Virus record (IMG/VR): IMGVR_UViG_3300014962_000004
Span: 1-64,000 of that record
Source: a virus
DNA: 64,000 nucleotides
Direction: 5' to 3' (one strand)
How positions within the stretch are numbered: the first letter of the stretch is position 1; every line of letters starts with the position of its first letter. Shown in pieces: positions 40,947 through 47,947 of the stretch. The translations under genes and the position numbers were made by a program. The notes beneath the pieces are model-generated. The model worked only from the letters and a program-made list of their open reading frames with translations. It did no database searches and had not been told where the DNA came from.

Positions 40947-41666
40947 TCATTCCTGGTTGGGTGCGAGATCCCGCACCATGAGACGAGCGGACTTCCACTC
41001 GCCGGGCACGACCGCGTCGCGCATCTGCTCCATCAGAGCGGGATTGGCCACCACGGCGGCGGACAGGGCGGAGTCGTTCACCTCGTAGGTCACCTTGACC
41101 GTGGTGATCTGAGCAAACAGGTCATCGCCCAGGACGGCACGCAGCTTGTCCATGTCGAACTCGGCAGGCTTGCGGCCCGCGCCCTCGCGGCAGAAACGCT
41201 TGCCCAGCTCGGGAACGTCGACCTCCATGTTGGTGTGCTCGGGGAATTCCTCGCCCATCTCGGCGGCGGCGAGATCCATGTGGCGGAACACCAGGGTGCG
41301 AACCATGTCCTGGATCGCGGCCTGCGACTCGGCGACGATCTTGCCGTCCAGGTAGGACCGCATCAGCTCGAACGCGTCGTCGTCGGTGAGACCGCGCTCC
41401 ATCAGCTCGTCGGACTTGGCGGCGATCTTCTTGCCCAACGGCAGCAGGGTGGACATTGCGTCGCTGACGCGGGCCAGCTCGATCTTGTTGTTCTCGGCCA
41501 GCGCCTTTTGGTGCGCGGCCTTGCGGACGGCGGCGTTGTTGCCCTTCTTCTCGATGGCCGACGCGGTGTCGACCTCAGCGAGGATGTCCTTGACCAAGCT
41601 GTTCTTGGTCTGCTTCTTCAGCTCGGCGGCGAGCTTGGTGGTGGCGAGGCTCTGGGACTTTGCCAT
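40947..41666 (-). CDS. Protein of unknown function, 239 aa
   Basis: Starts MAKSQSLATTKLAAEL at ATG 41666 (GGTGA site); a start 7 codons upstream is possible. Highly helical and charged over most of its length (LAEVDTASAIEKKGNNAAVRK, HMDLAAAEMGEEFPE), with a C-terminal alpha/beta part. No motif recognised. It has its own promoter and a leader with CCACCCAC, so its expression resembles the accessory genes at 6-15 kb. Confidence 0.65.
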   Translation of the reverse strand: MAKSQSLATTKLAAELKKQTKNSLVKDILAEVDTASAIEKKGNNAAVRKAAHQKALAENNKIELARVSDAMSTLLPLGKKIAAKSDELMERGLTDDDAFELMRSYLDGKIVAESQAAIQDMVRTLVFRHMDLAAAEMGEEFPEHTNMEVDVPELGKRFCREGAGRKPAEFDMDKLRAVLGDDLFAQITTVKVTYEVNDSALSAAVVANPALMEQMRDAVVPGEWKSARLMVRDLAPNQE

Positions 41667-41706
41667 GGGGATCACCTGTTCTTTCATCTCAGTGGGTGGT
41701 AACACC

Positions 41707-41735
41707 AGGTTAGGCTATAGCCCGGACAAAGTCAA
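41707..41735 (-). promoter_or_regulatory. Repeated-family promoter, displaced CTATAG
   Basis: Minus-strand -35 TTGACT (41735-41730), 17-base spacer with CTATAG shifted 4 bases towards the -10, -10 TAACCT (41712-41707). Starts the mRNA for the gene at 41666. Confidence 0.6.
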
Positions 41736-41736
41736 A

Positions 41737-42120
41737 CTACCCTGTTTCCGCTGCTCCGGCGGTGTCGTCGACCTCCGCAAGCTGCTGCAGCTCCACTATT
41801 TTCATGGCGGTGGCCTGTTCTACCATGCGGCGCTCCCATGGCGACATGCATTCCCACACTGTATCCCCGTTAAACCAGTGCTGCACGATCACCAGCAGCA
41901 TTTGGCCCAACCATTCCGTCGACAGATACCCGAAAGTTTGCTCGGCAACCTCAAAAGCCTGCAGTAAGCTATCCCGAACAGTTAGCTGTGGCTCGTCTTC
42001 GACCATCTTTTCCGCCGCATCCACCCAAAACACCAGGAAATCGCGGAATTTCTGGGAATCCTCGTCGGCATTAAACTCCGTCAGCTGCTGATTCCACTGC
42101 TCTTCGTCTCTGACATGCAT
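41737..42120 (-). CDS. Protein of unknown function, 127 aa
   Basis: Starts MHVRDEEQWNQQLTEF at ATG 42120 with AGAGAGG upstream. Mostly helical and acidic with a Trp-containing core (RDFLVFWVDAAEKMV, EWLGQMLLVIVQHWF). It is somewhat AT-richer than its neighbours. Not recognised. The last minus-strand gene before the gene-free region. Confidence 0.65.
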   Translation of the reverse strand: MHVRDEEQWNQQLTEFNADEDSQKFRDFLVFWVDAAEKMVEDEPQLTVRDSLLQAFEVAEQTFGYLSTEWLGQMLLVIVQHWFNGDTVWECMSPWERRMVEQATAMKIVELQQLAEVDDTAGAAETG

Positions 42121-42513
42121 ATGTTTAACCTCTCTGAGCTGCGGATACACGGGTGAGCAAAGCTATGAAGACCTCCCAGGCCCCCGACCTCCCATTGTGC
42201 CGCCCACGGTTCGTCTCCACCACCTCTGGCCCTCTGACCTTTTCTGGCCAAAGGGCTTCAGATCCGACCGTCACTACGTTTGCAACCGCAGATCCGGCAG
42301 CCCGCCTGTCCGAGCCTTTTAAGGAATGAGCACGACGGCGAGGACGTATTAGGTGCCAGGCCGCAGCAGGAGACGGTTGGTATTGGTAACCCGGCGGACT
42401 CGTCCGTATAACGCCGGGGGCGGTTTATCCTCCCGCTTGTCAGGGAGCCGCTTGTCCCGAAAGTCCCATATCTGGTATTTTGGAACATGGCTCCAGTTGA
42501 TACGAAGGCCCCC

Positions 42514-42543
42514 TAGCCTGCCAGGGCGATGATGGGGGCCTTC
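42514..42543. terminator. Bidirectional terminator-like hairpin
   Basis: GAAGGCCCCC and GGGGGCCTTC (perfect 10-base arms) around a 20-base loop, just upstream of the helicase start. T-richness after it is modest on both strands. It could insulate the divergent units. Confidence 0.5.
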
Positions 42544-42596
42544 GTCATTCTTACACCGATGTGATTCGAGTCGCAACACCCTGACCGGCGGGTCCA

Positions 42597-42616
42597 TCCT
42601 GTAGTATCGACACATC
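42597..42616 (+). promoter_or_regulatory. Probable plus-strand promoter of the helicase
   Basis: TAGTAT (42602-42607) 9 bases before the ATG at 42617 (an almost leaderless start), preceded by CTGTAG-like sequence. The -35 is weak (CCTGAC at about 16 bases upstream). Confidence 0.4.
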
Positions 42617-44479
42617 ATGCCGTTACCCACCCTCGACGACGTGGAAAAGCGGGTCACCGACCTACTCGATTCCGCCGTGCCCCCGTCCCGGATCATTCTT
42701 GTCGAGGAACACCCCGAGTACCGGGGTTACCTGCAGTTCGAGCCGCTCGACGAGACCGCCAGGGGGATGTTCTACGGCGAGTACCGGGACTGGATGAGCC
42801 GCCACCTGATCCTCAACGAGCTGCACCTGGCCCGCCGGTTCACCACCCAGCTGGAACGCGACGGGTATTACCCGCTGTGGACCCCCAGCACCGCGCCGAT
42901 CCAGGCCGACATCGACCGGTGGAGCGCCCCGCTGGCCATCGAGGGCTACGAATTCCGGCCCTTCCAGGCGTTCTCCCTCAACCGCGCGTTGGAGCGGGCC
43001 ATGGTCGGCGAGAACGCCTCCGAGCGGTTCTGGTTTTGGAACTGGTCGGCGGGCGCGGGCAAGAGTTTCTGCTCCGGCGCTGCCGCCAAGGCGTTGTTCC
43101 AGTCCGGCGACATCGACATCGTCATTGCCTGCACCCTGTCGAAGCTGAAAGAGAATTTGCGCCGGACGTTCGAGCACCCCGCCGGGCTGGACGCGGTCGT
43201 CAACGACGGCACCAAGGACAAGCGCCGCCGGGGCTACCAGGCCGAGCATCAGGTCTATGTCATGAACTACGAAAAGCTTTGGGTCGACGAGACCGAGGTG
43301 GCCGAGCTGACCTTCGGCAAGCGGGTGCTGTGGGTGCTCGACGAGGGCCACAAGCTCATCACCGACAACGGCCAGAACAAGGCCCGCCAGGCCCTCGACC
43401 GGCTCACCGACGCGTGCACGGCCATCGTATGGCCGATGAGCGCCACCGTGGTCGGCGGCAACCCGCTGAGGTTCAGGGATGTGTTCAGCCTCGACGGCAG
43501 GCCGACCGCCAACCCGCTGTCGACCAAAACCGATTTCATCCGGCGCTACGCCAGCCGGGTCAACAACGTCCCGGTGAAAACCAAGAGCGGGCGGGCGTTT
43601 GCGTTCACGACCTACGACTGGAACCTCACCGCCTTGCAGGAGGTGCGGCATCGAGTCGGCGACCGCACCATGGCGGTGCGCAAGACGGATCCCGGCGTGC
43701 GCGAGCAGTTCAAGGGCATCGAGACCCTGCCGGTTCAGGTGCAGGCCACCCCGGCCACCCGCGAGTTGCTGGATCTGATCACCAGCAAGGCCCGCGCCGC
43801 CCAGCAGCGCGGTGAGGGGCTGGCTCCGCACTACCTGATGGCCCGGCTTGCGTGCATCAATCCCGAGGCGCTGCGGCACAGCAGTTCGCCGGAAGCCGCC
43901 GAGATTTTGGATGAGCGCCCCGATCTGCTCGATGCGGCGCACAGCGCCAAGATCGAAGTGCTCAACGGTCTGCTCGACGAGATCCGCGAGGCTCAGGACA
44001 AAGCCGTGGTGTTCTGCCACTGGACCGAACTGGGCCTGCTTCGGCTCGCGCCGCACCTCACCGTGCCGCACGTCCTGCACTACGGCACCGGCCAGTCGGC
44101 GGCGGAATCCCAGCGCGCCCAGGATCGGTTCAAGGCGGATCCGGACATCACCGCGTTCTGCAGCTCCGATGCCGGGACGCACGGGCTGAATCTGCAGGAG
44201 GCCCGCTACGTCATCAACGTGGACCCCACCTACTCCTACGACGACCTGGCTCAGCGCAACGCCCGCATCGACCGCGCCGACAGCCACCTCGACGGGTTGA
44301 CCGCCTACGTGCTGATCACCGAGGACTCGGTGGAGGAGCGGGTGTGGGAGACCTGCGAGTCGCGCCGTCGGCTGGCTGCGGCGGTCCAGGGCACTCAGGA
44401 GGAGTTGAGCTACGGCGACGAGCGGTCGTCGCGGGACGAGAACAAGAACTTGGAGTGGCTGCTTTTCGGCGAGAGCTAG
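42617..44479 (+). CDS. Snf2-type SF2 helicase/ATPase
   Basis: A 620-residue DNA translocase, one of only two plus-strand genes. Motif I WSAGAGKSF lies near residue 140, DEGH box LDEGHKL near 242, MSATV near 274, the C-terminal lobe motif V GTHGLNLQEA near 520 and motif VI QRNARIDRAD near 546. These are the Snf2 motifs, with DEGH in place of the usual DEAH/DEGH variants. Such proteins remodel or translocate on DNA and are found in many phages, often in recombination or anti-defence roles. The gene lies alone, ends by overlapping the convergent gene at 44476 by 4 bases, and its strand switch suggests separate acquisition. Confidence 0.85.
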   Translation: MPLPTLDDVEKRVTDLLDSAVPPSRIILVEEHPEYRGYLQFEPLDETARGMFYGEYRDWMSRHLILNELHLARRFTTQLERDGYYPLWTPSTAPIQADIDRWSAPLAIEGYEFRPFQAFSLNRALERAMVGENASERFWFWNWSAGAGKSFCSGAAAKALFQSGDIDIVIACTLSKLKENLRRTFEHPAGLDAVVNDGTKDKRRRGYQAEHQVYVMNYEKLWVDETEVAELTFGKRVLWVLDEGHKLITDNGQNKARQALDRLTDACTAIVWPMSATVVGGNPLRFRDVFSLDGRPTANPLSTKTDFIRRYASRVNNVPVKTKSGRAFAFTTYDWNLTALQEVRHRVGDRTMAVRKTDPGVREQFKGIETLPVQVQATPATRELLDLITSKARAAQQRGEGLAPHYLMARLACINPEALRHSSSPEAAEILDERPDLLDAAHSAKIEVLNGLLDEIREAQDKAVVFCHWTELGLLRLAPHLTVPHVLHYGTGQSAAESQRAQDRFKADPDITAFCSSDAGTHGLNLQEARYVINVDPTYSYDDLAQRNARIDRADSHLDGLTAYVLITEDSVEERVWETCESRRRLAAAVQGTQEELSYGDERSSRDENKNLEWLLFGES

Positions 44480-44772
44480 TTGTCTTCGTCGTCTTTTTTC
44501 GGCTTGTCGAACAGCGATTTGGGGAGCGGATAGTCCTCAGTGCGGGCATCCCAGACGATTCGCTCGGTGAGGTCGGCGAACCGGCCCGTGATGCCGTCAT
44601 CGTCGGATTCCTCTTCGTCCTCGTCCTCGCCGCACGTGCACTCGTAGACGTACTCCACGTCCTCGTCGCGGTTGGCGATCATCGCCTGAACCACGTCGGA
44701 AACCGTTGCCTCGTAATGGTTTTCGATCCGCAGCACTTCGCGCCCGAAAACTTTGAACACCTTGATCCGCAT
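44476..44772 (-). CDS. Acidic protein of unknown function, 98 aa
   Basis: N-terminal part (about 1-45) looks like a compact alpha/beta domain (MRIKVFKVFGREVLRIEN). A CxCGED is followed by 11 acidic residues in 15 and a Lys/Asp-rich end. The stop overlaps the convergent helicase stop by 4 bases. Highly charged tails suggest interaction with DNA-binding proteins. Not recognised. Confidence 0.6.
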   Translation of the reverse strand: MRIKVFKVFGREVLRIENHYEATVSDVVQAMIANRDEDVEYVYECTCGEDEDEEESDDDGITGRFADLTERIVWDARTEDYPLPKSLFDKPKKDDEDN

Positions 44773-44782
44773 GTGATTCCTC

Positions 44783-45961
44783 CTAGAGTAGGGCGAAGCT
44801 ACGCAAGTCGAAGCCGTCGTCGTTGATGGCGAATACGGTCAGTGCCGGGTCGCCGTCCTCCCCCATCGTGTTGCGCACCCAGGCGGATCCGTTGTCGAGG
44901 GTGGAGGCTTGAATGTGGTAACTCGACTTGCCGGTCACCGGGTCGCGTCCGGAGGGCCGGAACGAGGGGTAGTGGAAGTGGCCGGTCAGCAGCACCTCGC
45001 ACATCAAACGGCCTTCATGCTTCTGGTTTTTCCACCAGGGGATGATTCCGGCGGGATTCTTGGCCTGGTGGCCGTGCGCCAGGCCCAGCGCGGTGCCGCG
45101 AATCTTGAACGTCATCATTTCGTCGTAGTCGTTGTCGGGCCGGTGGAAGTGCACGTCCAGGCCGACCTCGTCGTTCATCTTTTCCAGCTGCTTGGAGATG
45201 TGCAGCCCCCAGTCGTCGTTGGGCTTGCCGATCAGGCTCTTGCCCCGCCGCCACTGACAGTGGTTGGACGGAATGGACAGCACATCGACGTGACCAAACT
45301 TCTCACACAGCTTGATCGTGCGCCAGAACTCGGTGGAGGCCAGGTCGACCTGAGCCTGTAGCGACAGGCCGTTGGTACGGGTCTGGGACAGCACGTTGTC
45401 GAAACCCTCGACGATGTCGCCCACGTCGGCGACCACCACGTGGTCGACTTTTGCGTCTTTGAGCCAATACTTCAGCTCGGCCCGCTTTTCCTCCAGCCGC
45501 TCGGCCAGTTCGGTGACCCCGCCCAGGTGGTCGACCTTGCCGGTCTGGATGTCGGCCCAGCAGACGACCGCTGTACGGCCCGTAGAAGCCGGTTCCTTCT
45601 TGCGCGGCCTGCTGGCCCTCATCTCGGCGTACAAAGCCGGGAGATTGACGCACAGGGCGTTTCTGACGGCCTTGTACTTGTAGGCGTTGAGGTAGACCGA
45701 GGTGGTGTCACCGGTCTTGCGGCCCTCGTCGTCGCGAACGGCGGATCGCTGTTCCCAGCGGCTGGCCGAGACCAGCTCCATGCCGATCTCGCCGGGCGCG
45801 TAGCCCAGCCGGGTCAGCACCTCGTCGAAATTGTGCGGGTCGAACTCGTCCGGCAGGGCACCGGTCTGGATGGTGCCCTCGTTACCGGCCCAGTCGGCTC
45901 GCCAGGCCAGCTCCTCGTCGGCTCCGGTGGCGGTGCCGTCCCAGGAATCCTCCAAGCTCAC
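44783..45961 (-). CDS. Metallophosphoesterase (SbcD/Mre11-like)
   Basis: A 392-residue calcineurin-like phosphoesterase. Motifs: CWADIQ near residue 136 (Asp-x-Gln for Asp-x-His), VGDIVEG near 181, SNHCQWRR near 232 (Ser-Asn-His in place of Gly-Asn-His), HGHQ near 297, TGHFHYPS near 328. The metal-binding residues are largely kept. The N-terminal 120 residues are unrelated. Members act as nucleases or phosphatases on DNA ends or nucleotides. GTG start overlaps the previous stop by four bases, coupling it to the small Zn-HTH protein. Confidence 0.75.
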   Translation of the reverse strand: MSLEDSWDGTATGADEELAWRADWAGNEGTIQTGALPDEFDPHNFDEVLTRLGYAPGEIGMELVSASRWEQRSAVRDDEGRKTGDTTSVYLNAYKYKAVRNALCVNLPALYAEMRASRPRKKEPASTGRTAVVCWADIQTGKVDHLGGVTELAERLEEKRAELKYWLKDAKVDHVVVADVGDIVEGFDNVLSQTRTNGLSLQAQVDLASTEFWRTIKLCEKFGHVDVLSIPSNHCQWRRGKSLIGKPNDDWGLHISKQLEKMNDEVGLDVHFHRPDNDYDEMMTFKIRGTALGLAHGHQAKNPAGIIPWWKNQKHEGRLMCEVLLTGHFHYPSFRPSGRDPVTGKSSYHIQASTLDNGSAWVRNTMGEDGDPALTVFAINDDGFDLRSFALL

Positions 45962-46227
45962 AGCTTGCCCTCCCGCCGTTTGGCAGCCAGCTCTAGGTGA
46001 TGCTCGTGAACGTGACTGTGGAACGTGCTGCGCGCCACCTCGTGGCCGTCGGCGATCACCGCCCGTCGGAGGCGCTGCATGTTCCCGCGTGAGGTGAGAG
46101 CTTCGCGGACCTTTTCGTCAAAGAAGTCCTGGTCTCCCGGCGCTAGGGTTTTGTACCACTCGCACGTCTTGCAAGTACGCTTTACCAGGCTGTCATTGGC
46201 TGACTCGTAGCGATCCGCCAAACTCAC
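45958..46227 (-). CDS. Small CxxC/helix-turn-helix protein, 89 aa
   Basis: Starts at GTG 46227 (MSLADRYESAND). CKTCEWY near residue 19 gives a CxxC pair, helices follow (GDQDFFDEKVREALTSR, MQRLRRAVIADG), and STFHSHVHEHH gives a His cluster. This mirrors the first third of the 256-residue protein at 23324. Probably a small zinc-bound DNA-binding module. Cotranslated with the phosphoesterase. Confidence 0.55.
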   Translation of the reverse strand: MSLADRYESANDSLVKRTCKTCEWYKTLAPGDQDFFDEKVREALTSRGNMQRLRRAVIADGHEVARSTFHSHVHEHHLELAAKRREGKL

Positions 46228-46332
46228 GGGCTATGACCTCACTCCCGTTCGGCACGGTGCCGATCACCTATTCAGGTGTGTTCGGTGCCACTATCCAGGG
46301 GAGGTTTCGGTAACGATTTTCCGAGCCGGGTG

Positions 46333-46638
46333 CTATCCTGCCCGTTTCCGGCGCGGCCCTCGGTAGCCCTTGGCGACCGTGTCGGGGATGTCGTCGCGGG
46401 CGGCGGGGCGGCGGTGTTCGGGCATCCACCAGCGGTAACCCAGCTCGGGTTCGCAGGCTTTCAGCATTTCGAACCGGATCCGGGGCGGCACCTTGGAGTA
46501 GGGCACCGGCAGCACCACGGTTTTCCCGAGGTGGTAGATCAGGTGCTTGGCTCCCCGGCGGTACAGGTGGAAAACAATGCCTTGCCGGTCGGCCTCTCGG
46601 CTGATCTCGCCGATGATGCTGGTGATGCTGTCGCTCAT
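46333..46638 (-). CDS. HicA-like small protein, 101 aa
   Basis: Contains RRGAKHLIYHLGKTVVLPVP near residue 29, which resembles the dsRBD-like HicA core (a Gly-x-x-His region followed by strands), with a long basic C-terminal tail (RRPAARDDIP, KGYRGPRRKRAG). No partner antitoxin gene is visible next to it. A role as toxin, or simply an RNA-binding protein, is a guess. Confidence 0.35.
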   Translation of the reverse strand: MSDSITSIIGEISREADRQGIVFHLYRRGAKHLIYHLGKTVVLPVPYSKVPPRIRFEMLKACEPELGYRWWMPEHRRPAARDDIPDTVAKGYRGPRRKRAG

Positions 46639-46871
46639 CGGTCGGCCCCGGTGGCTTCGTAGCCCTTGATCAGGGTGTTGAGCGCGTTGGCGACGGCCAT
46701 CTCGTCAGCACCGTAAGCCGACTCGAACGCGGCGTAGACGAGGTTCTGGGCCTCGGTCAGCCGGGTGCGTCGCTCGGTGCCGACCACCGCCAGCGCGTCG
46801 AGGATCAGCGCCGTCGCGGCGAGCGTATCACGAGCGAAGCTGGTGGTGTTGGTTGTTCCGACCATGGGCAT
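46635..46871 (-). CDS. Alpha-helical protein, 78 aa
   Basis: Ala/Leu-rich helices (ATALILDALAVVGTERRTRL, MAVANALNTLIKGYEA). ATG 46871 has a GGAAGG ribosome site and the CCACCCAC leader element. Overlaps the next gene by four bases. Not recognised. Confidence 0.55.
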   Translation of the reverse strand: MPMVGTTNTTSFARDTLAATALILDALAVVGTERRTRLTEAQNLVYAAFESAYGADEMAVANALNTLIKGYEATGADR

Positions 46872-46905
46872 GGCGGGTGTCCTTCCAGTGGGTGGGGTGG
46901 AGAAA

Positions 46906-47097
46906 TTACCAGGAATCCCGGCGCAGGGAATCGGCCTTGTCGCGCTTGGCGACCTTGCCGTTGCGCCGCCGCAGCAGGTCGCGCTTGCTAGCCTGCGGCA
47001 GGGCGGCGGAGCTGCTGCGTAGGCCGAGCAGCTTCTGCAGCTGGGCCTCGGTCATGGCGGGAGCCAGGACGATGCCGGGGTTGTTCTTCTTGGCCAT
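46906..47097 (-). CDS. Small basic protein, 63 aa
   Basis: Reads MAKKNNPGIVLAPAMTEAQL then a Lys/Arg-rich end (KRDLLRRRNGKVAKRDKADS). Likely a nucleic-acid-binding peptide. GAAAGGAG lies just upstream of ATG 47097, and the leader contains a palindrome (GTGGTAACTACCAC). First gene of the unit running to 46333. Confidence 0.6.
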   Translation of the reverse strand: MAKKNNPGIVLAPAMTEAQLQKLLGLRSSSAALPQASKRDLLRRRNGKVAKRDKADSLRRDSW

Positions 47098-47115
47098 CGC
47101 TGGCTCCTTTCTGAC

Positions 47116-47129
47116 GTGGTAGTTACCAC
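47116..47129. promoter_or_regulatory. Palindrome at transcription start, candidate operator
   Basis: GTGGTAGTTACCAC is a 6-base inverted repeat spaced by 2, directly after the -10 of the promoter at 47128-47156. It could be an operator for a repressor or a small hairpin in the 5' leader. Confidence 0.4.
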
Positions 47130-47156
47130 GGTAGACCGACTATAGCTTGATGTCAA
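47128..47156 (-). promoter_or_regulatory. Repeated-family promoter, consensus -35
   Basis: Minus-strand -35 TTGACA (47156-47151), 17-base spacer with CTATAG, -10 TACCGT (47133-47128). Drives the unit starting at 47097. It lies 60 bases from the divergent promoter of the same family. Confidence 0.7.
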
Positions 47157-47192
47157 ACAACGCCTGGTAAACCAACTGAATCAGAATGTTTG

Positions 47193-47221
47193 TTGCGTTC
47201 GAACTGTAGTTAGCGTATCGT
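47193..47221 (+). promoter_or_regulatory. Plus-strand repeated-family promoter
   Basis: TTGCGT (47193-47198), 17-base spacer with CTGTAG, TATCGT (47216-47221). It reads the gene at 47254 after about 25 leader bases with GGAGG. It shows the same layout works on either strand. Confidence 0.7.
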
Positions 47222-47253
47222 TGTTCGTATCACCCACAACGGAGGTAACTGAT

Positions 47254-47946
47254 ATGGGGTATTGGGCTACGTCTCTGACCGGCATGTCGCTGCAACTGAT
47301 CGGCGACCTAAACCCGGACGGATCCGAGATGCTGTGGGGCGATGCCCCCGCCGACGCGATTGACGGCGGGATCTCCAAGCTGATCGGGCGGCTGCGGGCC
47401 GACCTGGGGCGGTTCCCCACCGTCGACGAGGTCAACGCGATCAAGGCGACCGCACCGGAGATGATCGAGGCTATCGCCGCCGCCCGCAAGGTGTTTACCG
47501 AGGACATCGAGCGTGAACCCACCGACGGTGAGATCGCCGCCGGTCTGGCGTTCTGCGACACCGAAATCTCGCTGGACTACGAGCAGCGCAAAAACATCGT
47601 GGTCGGGGACACCATCCGGTGGCCGATCCTGCGTCAGCGAAATTTCTTTCAGGAAATCGACTACGTTGCCGAAGCCGCCGTCGAAGCCATCGAGGAGCGC
47701 GAGACCGTCAACAAGTGGACCGGGCTGATCCGGCCCAAAGCGGTCTACGTGGTAACCCACGACGGCGACAAGGTCGACGTGGACATCTGCGATGCCAATA
47801 AGGTGCTGCCCGGCGACGAACCGGTCGAGGTCGAAAACGCCCGCCGCGAAGAACGCCGCGCTCAGGAAGAAGACAGTTTCCTGCCCGACGAGGGCGACGA
47901 CACCGGCGAGGACGACGGCGGTTTTGGGCTGATCTTCAACCGGTGA
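47254..47946 (+). CDS. Protein of unknown function, 230 aa, plus strand
   Basis: Starts MGYWATSLTGMSLQL at ATG 47254 after a GGAGG site; an 11-codon-longer TTG start is unlikely. Mixed alpha/beta (GRFPTVDEVNAIKATAPEMI, RPKAVYVVTHDGDKVDVDI) with a very acidic Glu/Asp-rich C-terminus. Not recognised. Its stop is one base from the convergent 1487-residue tail gene, with no terminator between them. Confidence 0.7.
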   Translation: MGYWATSLTGMSLQLIGDLNPDGSEMLWGDAPADAIDGGISKLIGRLRADLGRFPTVDEVNAIKATAPEMIEAIAAARKVFTEDIEREPTDGEIAAGLAFCDTEISLDYEQRKNIVVGDTIRWPILRQRNFFQEIDYVAEAAVEAIEERETVNKWTGLIRPKAVYVVTHDGDKVDVDICDANKVLPGDEPVEVENARREERRAQEEDSFLPDEGDDTGEDDGGFGLIFNR

Positions 47947-47947
47947 G

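Larger units (their letters stand above)
42121..42616. other. 496-base gene-free region with hairpins
   Basis: No convincing protein gene on either strand. Minus strand: an 11-base-pair hairpin with two G-U pairs (GCCCTTTGGCC-AGAAAA-GGTCAGAGGGC, about 42256-42229) whose wobbles become mismatches on the plus strand. Also a seven-base stem (CCCGGCG/CGCCGGG, 42390-42418) and direct repeats of CGGATCTG on the minus strand. It separates divergent transcription units and may hold both a small RNA and promoters. I saw no repeated-family promoter here. Confidence 0.4.

Noticed and set aside
42385-42420. GGACGAGTCC hairpin resembling part of a hammerhead ribozyme
   Set aside because: The conserved CUGANGA and GAAA core elements are missing, so only an ordinary hairpin remains.
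42121-42616. tRNA gene in the gene-free gap
   Set aside because: No cloverleaf with acceptor stem, anticodon loop and GTTCGA-like T arm could be assembled on either strand.
42662-44287. A 541-codon minus-strand frame opposite the Snf2 helicase
   Set aside because: Antisense shadow: no ribosome site, no motif, and the opposite strand has clear helicase motifs.
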